Source of the DNA: Croceicoccus sp.
GTDB lineage: Bacteria > Pseudomonadota > Alphaproteobacteria > Sphingomonadales > Sphingomonadaceae
DNA: 9,544 nt
Direction: 5' to 3'
Assembly: GCA_029936705.1 (NCBI GenBank)
Contig: JAPYSD010000092.1
Span: 1 to 9,544, forward strand
Shown here: positions 1 to 7,815 of the stretch, in pieces
Layout: each line of letters begins with the position of its first letter
How positions within the stretch are numbered: the stretch's first letter is position 1
Notes under the pieces: model-generated
Seen by the model: the letters and a program-made list of their open reading frames with translations, nothing else
The model's database searches: none
What the model was told of the DNA's origin: nothing
Program-made: the position numbers and the translations under genes

Positions 1-352
1 GAAGCGTATTTGCCAATTCCGCGTCACTCGTCACCCCATGAACGCGGTCGTGATGGGCATTGCTGACCTGACCGAAGTAGGTCCGCATCTGGCTTCCTTC
101 GGGTGCAGCCATTGCCAGCATTGCGTATTCAAAGCCCGCCACCTTCGCCGTCCAGCAGCGATTGGATGGTGTGTCTACTTCGAGCTGCTTGATGTCCTGC
201 GCGGCCTTGGTTTCGAGAACCAGATAGGCAAGAGCCCGGTCGTTTTCAGGCATTCGAACGAGTTTCTCTGCGGCGCAGGTCCAGCCGAGCGGTGCGACTG
301 CGCATGCATTTGTGGTTGCCGCGAGGAGAAGCGCGGCAAAGCTGGTGAGCAT
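1..352 (-). CDS. Exported hypothetical protein, 3'-truncated by window edge
   Basis: The first 117 codons are visible, starting with ATG at 352 and running off the left end without a stop. An in-frame TAG at 395-397 limits upstream extension, and no other ATG, GTG or TTG lies between, so this is the only usual start. The N-terminus (MLTSFAALLLAATTNACA) is a short hydrophobic signal peptide with an A-C-A cleavage site near residue 18. It lacks the usual Lys/Arg before the hydrophobic core, which is odd. No lipobox is seen. The mature part begins VAPLGWTCAAEK and has cysteines at about residues 26 and 66, which could form a disulfide in the periplasm. A weak AGGA lies 11 bases before the ATG. 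The family is not recognised and no function can be given. It follows the clpX-like gene by 82 bases, with a strong hairpin between them, so it may be separately transcribed. Confidence 0.7.
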   Translation of the reverse strand, partial: MLTSFAALLLAATTNACAVAPLGWTCAAEKLVRMPENDRALAYLVLETKAAQDIKQLEVDTPSNRCWTAKVAGFEYAMLAMAAPEGSQMRTYFGQVSNAHHDRVHGVTSDAELANTL

Positions 353-397
353 GGTGTTCTTGATCCTGTTCGTAAGCCGCCACGGGATGCAGGCCTA

Positions 398-429
398 AGC
401 CGTGCGCCGCCGGAAGACAGCGCACGGCT
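398..429 (-). terminator. Hairpin after clpX, possible transcription terminator
   Basis: A perfect 10-bp inverted repeat (AGCCGTGCGC at 398-407 and GCGCACGGCT at 420-429) encloses a 12-base loop. It starts 5 bases past the clpX-like stop codon. The stem is very GC-rich, as expected of an intrinsic terminator, but no T-run follows on either strand. It may be a weak or factor-assisted terminator, or an mRNA 3'-end stabiliser. Confidence 0.45.
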
Positions 430-434
430 CCATG

Positions 435-1679
<1,245 letters not shown>

Positions 1680-1793
1680 GTTTGCGATCGAGCTTTCTGA
1701 TTTTGAGGGCTGAAAGAGCTGCCAGCCGTTTTGACAGGCAGCCTCGCCCATGTTGAAAAGCCAATTGAACGGCTTTCAGGATGTAGGGCACGG

Positions 1794-1811
1794 AACTGGA
1801 TTGATCCAGTT
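1794..1811. promoter_or_regulatory. Perfect 8-bp inverted repeat upstream of clpX-like gene
   Basis: AACTGGAT and ATCCAGTT form a perfect inverted repeat around a 2-base spacer, 115 bases before the preferred clpX-like start. The symmetry and size suit a dimeric repressor operator. On the plus strand the right arm runs into TTTTT, so it could also act as a small terminator in that orientation, but no plus-strand gene ends here. No clear promoter hexamers are seen around it. The role is inferred only. Confidence 0.3.
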
Positions 1812-1856
1812 TTTCAATCTGATGAGAGAAGCAGACAGGGCAGGATCGCGGCCAAA

Positions 1857-1946
1857 TCAGAACGGTTCGTTCTCGATGCTGGCTAAATTGGCGGCCGCTT
1901 TCCAAGCGGCTGCCTTCCTTTTCCCTTCCTCTTCATCAGGCAGCAT
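1857..1946 (-). CDS. Possible 29-residue small ORF between membrane protein and clpX
   Basis: ATG at 1946 opens a 29-codon frame ending in TGA at 1857-1859. The predicted peptide is acidic at the start (MLPDEEEGKRK), followed by an Ala-rich stretch that could form a helix. An AAGAGG lies 7 bases before the ATG, a reasonable Shine-Dalgarno at good spacing. The start codon and AGAGG fall within one arm of the inverted repeat at 1943-1977, so folding of the mRNA would hide the start. It begins 22 bases after the stop of the upstream membrane-protein gene and ends 177 bases before the preferred clpX-like start. There is no recognised family. A chance ORF is quite possible at this length. Confidence 0.22.
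   Translation of the reverse strand: MLPDEEEGKRKAAAWKAAANLASIENEPF
1890..1914. repeat. GC-rich imperfect inverted repeat
   Basis: GGCGGCCGCTT (1890-1900) and AAGCGGCTGCC (1904-1914) pair over 11 bp with one G-T type mismatch and a 3-base loop. On the plus strand a pyrimidine-rich tract (TTCCTTTTCCC) follows. On the minus strand, where the genes are, AATTTAGCC follows. It may be a terminator for the gene ending at 1969, but the poor T-run makes this weak. Confidence 0.3.
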
Positions 1947-1977
1947 CCTGATGCCTCTTATCGAGGCTTCAGGATGC
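1943..1977 (-). terminator. 15-bp near-perfect hairpin spanning a stop codon
   Basis: GCATCCTGATGCCTC (1943-1957) and GAGGCTTCAGGATGC (1963-1977) form a 15-bp stem with one mismatch and a 5-base loop. The stop codon of the membrane-protein gene (1969-1971) lies inside one arm. There is no T-run on the minus side, where GA-rich sequence follows. It could be a non-canonical terminator, an mRNA-end stabiliser, or a structure covering the start of the possible 29-codon ORF. Confidence 0.4.
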
Positions 1978-3033
1978 GGGATCGAGTGGCGAGCCTGAGG
2001 GCCGGTTACCGGCGCGGTAGCGAGCTGCAAGCGGTCTGCTTTCAGCCATCGGTTCACCCGGCCGGATGGCGCGAAGGCGTGTTGGCTCACCAGTGAGTGG
2101 GACCATTTCGTCTTGTCCAAACTGGTCCTGCGTGATGGGCACAAGCTGTTCGCTCGCGCCGGACATGGGGACCATCTGATCTGGCACGGCTTCGACGACC
2201 TTGTTCGAGATCCGAGCAGGTCTGGCCGGAGTGCCGGCTGAGGGTGTCGGCCTGCTCGACCTGGCGAGGGCCGTGGGCGCCGGGCGCTCTGATGCTTTCA
2301 TACCCGGCGGTACCATCGCTTGGGCCGGGATGTCGGCGATGGGCGGGGCCGGTGCTGCAGGTGCGGCTGCCGTCGGCGGGGTTTGCGCTGCATAGGCTGG
2401 CAGGCGGCTCTGGTTGGTCCGCGGATCGATGATGTCTACGATCCGTATTCTCGAACCCTTTACCTGCGGAAGGGTATTCCCGATCATTCGAGCACGGTAT
2501 GGCGCGATTGCGCCGGAGGGATCGGTGCATTGCTGTGTGCCGTTGGAACCGATCATAGGATAGCCTACGCCCATCTTCGTATCGTTGATGCCGACTTGCC
2601 ACATGCAGCCCTTGGCATCGCGGCGCTCGATGGTCTCCTGTCCGGCGAGAGGTGCGAGGTAATAGTAGACGACCTGCTCGCCGGGGTAGAAACCGGGGTA
2701 GTTGTCGGGAAGCATGTTGCCGATCGGAAGGTTGGCTGGAACGGACATTCTCGTCTGGGCGTCGCTTGATCTGTCAGCACCAGTCGAAGTCGCTGGAATA
2801 GTCGCGAATGCAGCAGCAGTCGGAATGATAACTGCGCACGCGGCGGCAATGACCGTACGGTTGAGCGAGAATGAGCGCTTCTTTGGCTTCTCGGGAATAG
2901 ACAAGCGCGGCTCCGGCATAGCCGGTACCTGGAGTGCAGCTCGTATCTGTTCGAGGCTGGGCGCGGGCCGTTTCTGCTGCTCGAAAAAATGGACCGGTAC
3001 GCCGGTTATGAATGGATGGGATGCTGCAGCCAT
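1969..3033 (-). CDS. Single-pass membrane protein with Pro-rich repetitive C-terminal tail
   Basis: This 354-residue protein belongs to no family I recognise. Residues 1-58 are cytoplasmic-type, basic and Pro-rich, ending KPKKRSFSLNRT. A hydrophobic helix covers about 61-80 (VIAAACAVIIPTAAAFATIP). The positive-inside pattern puts the rest outside the cytoplasm. Residues 100-205 look folded (NYPGFYPGEQVVYYYL, KGCMWQVGINDTKMGVGYP), with two cysteines at 143 and 169 that could pair. Residues 215-275 are Ala/Pro-rich linker. Residues 286-315 hold three copies of a short motif: QMVPMS, QLVPIT and EMVPLT. ATG 3033 is chosen because upstream in-frame codons read as non-coding sequence and a promoter-like site lies just before it. 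GAGAG about 9 bases upstream is a modest ribosome site. It follows the XpaC-like gene by 118 bases and may be its own transcription unit. A cell-envelope scaffold role is possible but unproven. Confidence 0.8.
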   Translation of the reverse strand: MAAASHPFITGVPVHFFEQQKRPAPSLEQIRAALQVPAMPEPRLSIPEKPKKRSFSLNRTVIAAACAVIIPTAAAFATIPATSTGADRSSDAQTRMSVPANLPIGNMLPDNYPGFYPGEQVVYYYLAPLAGQETIERRDAKGCMWQVGINDTKMGVGYPMIGSNGTQQCTDPSGAIAPYRARMIGNTLPQVKGSRIRIVDIIDPRTNQSRLPAYAAQTPPTAAAPAAPAPPIADIPAQAMVPPGMKASERPAPTALARSSRPTPSAGTPARPARISNKVVEAVPDQMVPMSGASEQLVPITQDQFGQDEMVPLTGEPTRLRAIRPGEPMAESRPLAARYRAGNRPSGSPLDPAS

Positions 3034-3064
3034 TGTTGTTCGCTCTCGATTGCACTTCCCCGTC

Positions 3065-3094
3065 CTTATAGGATGAGGAGGCAGCAAGGGCCAA
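3065..3094 (-). promoter_or_regulatory. Candidate promoter for the Pro-rich membrane protein
   Basis: On the minus strand, TTGGCC (3089-3094) and TATAAG (3065-3070) are separated by 18 bases. They match the sigma-70 consensus at 4 and 5 of 6 positions. The expected transcript start, near 3058, would leave a leader of about 25 bases before ATG 3033. The site lies in the only sizeable gap (118 bases) among the upstream genes, which supports a separate or additional start of transcription here. Confidence 0.45.
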
Positions 3095-3151
3095 AGGTGC
3101 GGCGTATCACGAGCGGAGATGCTTCCCGGTCTGCCGAAGCTTCGCGCGCCG

Positions 3152-3838
3152 TTAGTCGAAGGGATTTGAGCTCGTGTAACGCTCCTTGATGAACCGCGTG
3201 TTGTCTGTGAACGCGTCGAGATCGTGCTGGGCAAGGTTGCGCATGATCTCGTCTATCCGGGCCTGCATCTGGTCGAGACTATCCTCCAGAACATAGCTGG
3301 CGGACTTGCCGGTCTTGCGGAAAATCTCCGAGCGGTGCGCCGGCGGAATATCGATGTAGCTTCGAACCAGCTTTGGCAGGTGCTGCTCGCGCATCTGGCG
3401 TATGTCAGTCTGGGTGAAGCCTGGAGCCTGCTCGCGCTCCATGAGAGCGTAGACCTCGTTGAGACAGGCGAGAATGCGCCGCACCTTCTCCTTTGCGCCG
3501 GTAGGAATGCGGTCATCCTCATAGTCGATGTCAACCGGGGCGATGGCTGGCGGCGCGGGTACCGGGGGCGCCGGCGGAGCGGTCTCGCCTGAGATCGCCT
3601 TGGCAATTCGGCTCAAGAAGCCATCCTTGCTCATCGTGTCGCCTCCTTGATCTCCAGCGCGATTGCGTTGCCGGGTCGGTATAAGCCTGTCGTCAGGCGA
3701 TGTGAAATTGGCTGGCGGAATATTGCTCCTGCCCAGCCTCCTGGCTCGATCCGGGCGGGAATCGAGATATCGTTTCCCGCCCTTGATTATCAGCCAGAGC
3801 GCCGTCAGCAGGACAGCCAGAAAGATGATGCGCATCAT
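3152..3838 (-). CDS. XpaC-like protein (5-bromo-4-chloroindolyl phosphate hydrolysis family), membrane-anchored form
   Basis: The frame encodes 228 residues. Residues 1-20 form a hydrophobic anchor (IIFLAVLLTALWLII) followed by basic residues, and 30-68 are polar. From residue 69 comes a Pro-rich linker (APPAPPVPAPP), then a helical domain (115-221) with the XpaC-type pattern: LACLNEV, HLPKLVRSYIDIPPAHR, SASYVLEDSLDQ and a closing FIKERY. XpaC proteins are found beside TelA in many bacteria (xpaC-yaaN in Bacillus subtilis); their biochemical role is unclear despite the name. ATG 3838 lies 3 bases after the telA stop, so coupled translation is likely, but it has no Shine-Dalgarno. ATG 3634 (160 residues, no anchor) has AAGGAGG at ideal spacing. 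Residues 30-68 are rich in rare-looking AGG and ATA codons. I give the long form, because the anchor is convincing and XpaC proteins usually have one. The short form may also be made, or be the true product. Confidence 0.75.
   Translation of the reverse strand: MMRIIFLAVLLTALWLIIKGGKRYLDSRPDRARRLGRSNIPPANFTSPDDRLIPTRQRNRAGDQGGDTMSKDGFLSRIAKAISGETAPPAPPVPAPPAIAPVDIDYEDDRIPTGAKEKVRRILACLNEVYALMEREQAPGFTQTDIRQMREQHLPKLVRSYIDIPPAHRSEIFRKTGKSASYVLEDSLDQMQARIDEIMRNLAQHDLDAFTDNTRFIKERYTSSNPFD
3635..3648 (-). promoter_or_regulatory. Strong internal ribosome binding site in the XpaC-like frame
   Basis: On the minus strand AAGGAGG sits 7 bases before the in-frame ATG at 3634. It is the best Shine-Dalgarno match seen in the window, although it lies inside an open frame that could start 204 bases earlier. 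It would support a soluble 160-residue product (MSKDGFLSRIAKAISG...) besides, or instead of, the anchored one. Confidence 0.6.
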
Positions 3839-3841
3839 GGT

Positions 3842-5011
3842 CTAGGCGATCGCGAGGAGCGGATCGCTGGCGACCTGCGCCTGCCCTGTTCCCTGGGCCC
3901 GCGCGATGTAGCCTTTCGATTTTTCCGTCTCGGCCGAGAGCGTGTCGATGGTCGCCTTCATGTTTCCAAGAGCTTTCAGCTTGAAATCATCGACCATGTC
4001 CATCGTGTCGTAGATGTTCTGGAAGGCACGCTGGAGTACTTCGACCTGGATGGTGGCGGATGCAGCCTGCTCGTGGATCTTTCCGGTCTGGTCGCGCAGC
4101 AGCTGGCTGGTGCTGTCGATGATATTCGACGTCGTCGTGTTGAGTGCCGTAATCTGCTGCAGCACGAGACGCTGATTGGCGAGTGCCTGGGCGACGGTCA
4201 CCGCGGTGCGGAGCGCCGTGATAGTGGTCGTTGACGCGCGATCGACGCCCTTGATGAGCTCGATGTTGTTCTTCTTGATGAGATCGAGCGCAAGGTAGCC
4301 CTGGACGGTGACCGCCATTTGGGTGAGCAGGTCGGTAGTTCGCTGCCGGACATAGAAAAGAGCGCTTTCGCGCAGCGCCTTGGCCTTCGCGGGATCGGTT
4401 GCATCGAGATTGTTCGCGGCATCTTCGATCTTGGTGTCGAGAGATTTGGCGATCACGATCATCTGCTCGAGCTTCCCCATCTGCTCCCACATTTTCCGGC
4501 GCTCGGTGTCGATCGCGATGTTGTCCTGCAACAACTCGTCCTTGCCGCTTGCCAAGTGTCCGAGAACGGCCTGGATGTGGGTCTGCGCTGAGGAATATTT
4601 GTCGAAGTAGGCCTTGAGACGATTGCCGAAGGGTATGATGCCGAAAAGCTTGCGAGGTTTCAGAAGGCGCTTGTTCTTCCCGGGATCAAGGTCTTCGACG
4701 ACGTGGCGCAGTTCCATCAGTCGTTGGCCGACGCTTCCCTCGCCCTCCATCGACTTGGTCGGCCGATCGAGGAAGCGATTCGACTGGCTTGCGAGCGCCG
4801 TGATCTCTTTCTGGCCGATGCTGGTGATCTGGTTCACCTTCGACGAGAAGTCGGGCCCCTGGGGATCGAGCGACACCAGCTGGCTGACGTAGTTGTCGAC
4901 TTTGGTCTGGAGCTCGGAGCGAACCTCATCGCTTACCGGTACGAGGCCTGCGGCCTTTTCGGCAGCAACGGGTTTGACGGCATCCGGCGCGGTAAGCGTA
5001 AGGTCGGACAT
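3842..5011 (-). CDS. telA: TelA/KlaA-family toxic anion resistance protein
   Basis: This 389-residue protein is near the family's usual length. TelA/KlaA proteins (YaaN in Bacillus) are linked to tolerance of tellurite and other toxic anions and to envelope stress; the mechanism is unknown. Family hallmarks are visible: KLFGIIPFGNRLKAYFDKYS (121-140), HLASGKDELLQDN (152-164), KMWEQMGKLEQ (173-183), and the strongly conserved NNIELIKGVDRASTTTITAL (248-267) followed by QALANQRLVLQQI. The protein is mostly helical and probably coiled-coil, with no membrane segment or signal peptide, so it is likely cytoplasmic or membrane-associated. ATG 5011 is chosen because GGAG lies 6 bases upstream. ATG 5023 would add 4 residues with a weaker site. 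Longer starts would overlap the aldolase gene. It follows that gene by 64 bases and is 3 bases from the XpaC-like gene. The C-terminus (DPLLAIA) is hydrophobic, vaguely like an ssrA-type ClpX signal. Confidence 0.95.
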   Translation of the reverse strand: MSDLTLTAPDAVKPVAAEKAAGLVPVSDEVRSELQTKVDNYVSQLVSLDPQGPDFSSKVNQITSIGQKEITALASQSNRFLDRPTKSMEGEGSVGQRLMELRHVVEDLDPGKNKRLLKPRKLFGIIPFGNRLKAYFDKYSSAQTHIQAVLGHLASGKDELLQDNIAIDTERRKMWEQMGKLEQMIVIAKSLDTKIEDAANNLDATDPAKAKALRESALFYVRQRTTDLLTQMAVTVQGYLALDLIKKNNIELIKGVDRASTTTITALRTAVTVAQALANQRLVLQQITALNTTTSNIIDSTSQLLRDQTGKIHEQAASATIQVEVLQRAFQNIYDTMDMVDDFKLKALGNMKATIDTLSAETEKSKGYIARAQGTGQAQVASDPLLAIA

Positions 5012-5075
5012 GGACGGCTCCATTTCAGCTTGGCCTTCAAGGCGAGTTATGACGTGCTTCGCGGTACGTGCAAGT

Positions 5076-5975
5076 TCAGGCGACCATGATCGGCGTGATG
5101 TTCTCATGGCTTTCGATGCCGAATGCCTGCGCGCGCGCGACGATATTGGCAGCCCACGAGCGGTGTGTGGCAGGTTCGCACATGCTGCCATCGGATCCGA
5201 AGACTGCGAGGGCATTGTCATCGAGGATCCGGCGAGCGTCGGCGAACTCCGCAACCGAAGGTCGATAGGCGGCGTGAATCTGCCGGACCTGCTCAGGATG
5301 AATGGCCGTCTTGGTCATGATCCCGTGTTCGAGGTCACGTTCGAGCTCCTCTGCCAGGATATCGGGGGCACCGAAGTGCTCGAACACCGGTGACGATACT
5401 GCGAAACCTGCCGGGATGAAGGTTGCAGCAAAATCACGGATGACCTGAGCGAGCGGGCCTTCATATGCGGTCCGATAGCGTGAGCGGCGGGCGCCGAGAA
5501 TGTTCAGGATGTCGTTGCCGCCGATCCTGATCGCATCGACCTGCCGTACGAACGGGAGGAGCTGTGCCCGAAGCACCTGGAGAGCGGCGACATCGAAAGC
5601 TTCCGCGCCTTCGATGGTCGGCATGATTGCGTGATCGGTTTTCATGATCAGCTCGAGCCAGCCGCTGACGTTCTGCGTTGTGACCTTGGGCAGGACGAAG
5701 CCGTCGATATTTTCGATACCCTTTAGGCCGAGCATCCATGCGAGCATCGCCTGGTCACGGGGGCGCGCATAGACCCGGCAAGTGCCATTGGATCTATGGT
5801 TGGCCGCGAAATTGGCAAATGACGCTCGGGCAATGTCGATGTCGGCCTCGCCAACGGAATCTTCGAGACACACCACGGCCGACCGCAGGCCGAGGTTTTC
5901 GTCGGCGAGCGTAGCTGCGAGGTTCGAACGGATGGCCGGAATGTAAAGGGTTGCACCCAGGACGTGTCTGGTCAC
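5076..5975 (-). CDS. CitE-like HpcH/HpaI aldolase/lyase of the Ter biosynthetic cassette
   Basis: This 299-residue protein has the TIM-barrel pattern of the CitE branch of HpcH/HpaI enzymes, which use Mg2+ to make or break C-C bonds in acyl-CoA or keto-acid substrates. Matching elements: start strand GATLYIPAIRSN, CLEDSVGEAD (36-45), arginines in VYARPRD (68-74), VLPK (94-97), TIEGAEAF with E122 (likely metal ligand), RIGGNDILNILG (150-161), and C-terminal TKTAIHPEQV (221-230). These motifs look intact, so it is probably active. CitE-like enzymes of this divergent type recur in Ter loci with two PRTase-like proteins and a HAD phosphatase, where they are predicted to help build or modify a nucleoside-like compound; the substrate is unknown. 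The start is GTG at 5975, overlapping the StiP-family stop as GTGA, with GGAGG 9 bases upstream. It is not adjacent to citrate lyase genes, so a true citrate lyase role is unlikely. Confidence 0.92.
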   Translation of the reverse strand: MTRHVLGATLYIPAIRSNLAATLADENLGLRSAVVCLEDSVGEADIDIARASFANFAANHRSNGTCRVYARPRDQAMLAWMLGLKGIENIDGFVLPKVTTQNVSGWLELIMKTDHAIMPTIEGAEAFDVAALQVLRAQLLPFVRQVDAIRIGGNDILNILGARRSRYRTAYEGPLAQVIRDFAATFIPAGFAVSSPVFEHFGAPDILAEELERDLEHGIMTKTAIHPEQVRQIHAAYRPSVAEFADARRILDDNALAVFGSDGSMCEPATHRSWAANIVARAQAFGIESHENITPIMVA

Positions 5976-7048
5976 TCCTGCTCGCCTCCGAGTTTCTTGA
6001 TGATGGTGACAGCGCGGTAGCTTCCAAGGTCGCGCTGTTCGACGGGGACACCCGACTTTTCAGCAAGGTAGATCATGTGGCTGACCTCGGGATCGTCGAG
6101 GTCGGTGAGATAGACCTTCTCGGGGACGCGTCGCAGGATCGCGCGAGTGGCCTCCGCGATACCCGGTTTGATGCGGTTCACATCGGTGATGCCGTCATCG
6201 GCCATGATGGATCTGAGCATGGCCTGGCAGGCGTCTTGCGCAACGTGCGCTCGGTCAGGGCTCCAGTGCTGTCCGGTGCGCTCGAGGGGCTCGGCCGCCT
6301 CGATCGCGTCGATGAACGCATTGCTGAGATCGTGATCGGCGTGCTCTTCCATGTAGAGACATGCATGGAATTCGCCGGGGCCGACGATGTCATCGTTGAG
6401 CACGGAACGGCTTACGAGCCCCGAGACGACGCCGTTCAGCAGCCCGCTCGGGATGACGTAGTCCTCGGTTGTGGCGGCAAGATGTGCGCAGCCGGCCGGA
6501 TCGGCAACGACGGCGAGAAAGGGGTCGATGTCAAAGACGGATTCCTTGACCGACTTGATGAGTTCGCGCGTGATTGCGCCCTTCCCCGTCCAGCCGTCGA
6601 CGAATACGATCTCGCGTGGCGAATGCGCCTCGAGGATATGGGCAAGCGCATTCTCGTCGATGCCGCGTCCACGAATGATGCTGATCGAATAGTGAGCGCT
6701 GGCGACGCCGATGCGTTCCAGTTCACGGTTGAGCAGGACCCCGATAGGGGTCCCGGCCCGGACCAGCGAAACGATGACACAGGAAACTGCGGTTTCTTCA
6801 CGCTGTCTGATGGCCTGGGCCAGGGTCTTGATATCGGCATGGAGCCGACCCGCGTTACGCTCTAGCGCGTTGGCATACAGGCTCATGTAGCGCTCGCCGG
6901 GCACGTTCTCGGGTGAGAGCATCTCGGAGTAGTGGCGCTTGCCGGACTGGATAAGCGCTTCCTTCTCGGCGACTGGCGTTGTGTCGATCGAAGCTGGCTT
7001 AAGCAGGAATTGCACGTCGCGCGGCTGATAGCTTCCAGAAAAGAACAT
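5972..7048 (-). CDS. StiP/PRTase_1-family protein of the Ter cassette
   Basis: The 358-residue product opens with MFFSGSYQPRDVQFLLKP, the hallmark of the family annotated both as cysteine protease StiP and as a Ter-associated phosphoribosyltransferase (PRTase_1). Other conserved blocks are SLVRAGTPIGVLLNRELER (94-112), ISIIRGRGIDENA (122-134), and IVFVDGWTGKGAITREL (147-163). The last resembles a modified PRPP-binding loop (acidic residue then TGKG). The cysteines are C90, C187, C230 and C274; I cannot tell whether any is catalytic, so the protease name should be taken loosely. The C-terminal part (KVYLTDLDDPEVSHMIYLAE) is also typical. ATG 7048 is preferred to ATG 7084 because AGGGGAGGGGG lies just upstream and the family start fits. 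It follows the HAD gene by 23 bases and overlaps the aldolase start by 4. Cytoplasmic, no signal or membrane segment. Confidence 0.92.
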   Translation of the reverse strand: MFFSGSYQPRDVQFLLKPASIDTTPVAEKEALIQSGKRHYSEMLSPENVPGERYMSLYANALERNAGRLHADIKTLAQAIRQREETAVSCVIVSLVRAGTPIGVLLNRELERIGVASAHYSISIIRGRGIDENALAHILEAHSPREIVFVDGWTGKGAITRELIKSVKESVFDIDPFLAVVADPAGCAHLAATTEDYVIPSGLLNGVVSGLVSRSVLNDDIVGPGEFHACLYMEEHADHDLSNAFIDAIEAAEPLERTGQHWSPDRAHVAQDACQAMLRSIMADDGITDVNRIKPGIAEATRAILRRVPEKVYLTDLDDPEVSHMIYLAEKSGVPVEQRDLGSYRAVTIIKKLGGEQE

Positions 7049-7071
7049 CTTTTCCCCCTCCCCTTTCACGT

Positions 7072-7815
7072 TCAGCTGCACCACTCATTGTCCTTCTGCA
7101 GGAGCTTCCAGACCTGCGATGTCGTCGGCGTTGCCGCGAGATCGCAAAGATCCATGAACCCGCAGTCGGAGTGGCTGTCGCCGATACCGATTGCGGGAAT
7201 GTGCGGATCAAGATCACGAAACTGCGCGAGCAAGCGTTCGACGGCCGAGCGCTTATTCAGCCAGGGCGGAAGGATCGCGAGGTTGTTGCCGTTGCGGTGA
7301 AGGCGCCATCCGTATGGCTTGGCTTCTCGCATTTGGTCTTCGACAGGATCGAGGTGTTTATCGCCCTCCAGGTTCGTCTTTACGACGATGTAGAGCGGAA
7401 GCTCTTTCTCGTACACGATCCAGTGCCTGAAGTCGGTCTCATCGAGCCTGCCTGTCAGCTCGGGATAGACATCAGGGATGCGCTCGTGCCTCGTCTGGAG
7501 CAGCGCCATGTAACGATGCCATTCGGCATCCACATCTCCGGAGCTGGTGATGATGCAGCCGCCGTTCGAGCAGATGGCGGGAGCCTGAGAGATATTCACC
7601 CGGGACAGAACCTCGCGGCTACGCGCGGTAACCGGGATCACCTGTTTCGCACCCAGCCAGCTCAGGATCCGGCTCTGGCGCTCGGTCGCATAACCGCTGG
7701 GCCCGTTATCCTTGGTATATGACATGACCTTGAGCTCGCCGGATGATCCGGGAAGTTTGCGGCTGGTCTGAAAGAGGGTGTCGTCGAGATCGGTGAAAAT
7801 GATGGGGCGCGTCAT
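7072..7815 (-). CDS. HAD-superfamily phosphatase of the Ter cassette
   Basis: The 247-residue protein has all four HAD motifs: motif I DLDDTL (9-14; D9 nucleophile, D11 acid/base), motif II T63 in PVTARS, motif III K188 in LNKRSA, and motif IV GIGDSHSD (210-217). The large insert between motifs II and III (about 80-185) is a C2-type cap, as in Cof and sucrose-phosphatase-like enzymes. It should be an active Mg2+-dependent phosphatase in the cytoplasm. In this gene order it may remove phosphate from the PRTase-derived intermediate, which is inference from Ter loci of the same make-up. ATG 7815 is chosen because it overlaps the PRTase stop as ATGA, a sign of coupled translation, and gives the normal N-terminus just before motif I. 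An ATG 21 bases further upstream would lie inside the previous gene. No missing residues were noticed. Confidence 0.93.
   Translation of the reverse strand: MTRPIIFTDLDDTLFQTSRKLPGSSGELKVMSYTKDNGPSGYATERQSRILSWLGAKQVIPVTARSREVLSRVNISQAPAICSNGGCIITSSGDVDAEWHRYMALLQTRHERIPDVYPELTGRLDETDFRHWIVYEKELPLYIVVKTNLEGDKHLDPVEDQMREAKPYGWRLHRNGNNLAILPPWLNKRSAVERLLAQFRDLDPHIPAIGIGDSHSDCGFMDLCDLAATPTTSQVWKLLQKDNEWCS

Noticed and set aside
1680..1751. 24-residue N-terminal extension of the ClpX-like protein from ATG 1751
   Set aside because: It has no Shine-Dalgarno and no resemblance to ClpX N-termini, while ATG 1679 gives the usual short lead into CSFC. It is kept only as an alternative start.
5012..5075. 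Possible promoter (TTGCAC with CATAAC) between the aldolase gene and telA
   Set aside because: The hexamers match consensus poorly and the gap is only 64 bases within an apparent operon. Support is too weak to list as a feature.
5951..6865. Long plus-strand open frame (304 codons) opposite the StiP-family gene
   Set aside because: It is antisense to a gene with strong family motifs, and its translation looks like a low-information mirror with no known domain.
7171..7722. Plus-strand open frame opposite the HAD gene
   Set aside because: It is a shadow of a gene with all four HAD motifs in place, and no ribosome site or domain was found.
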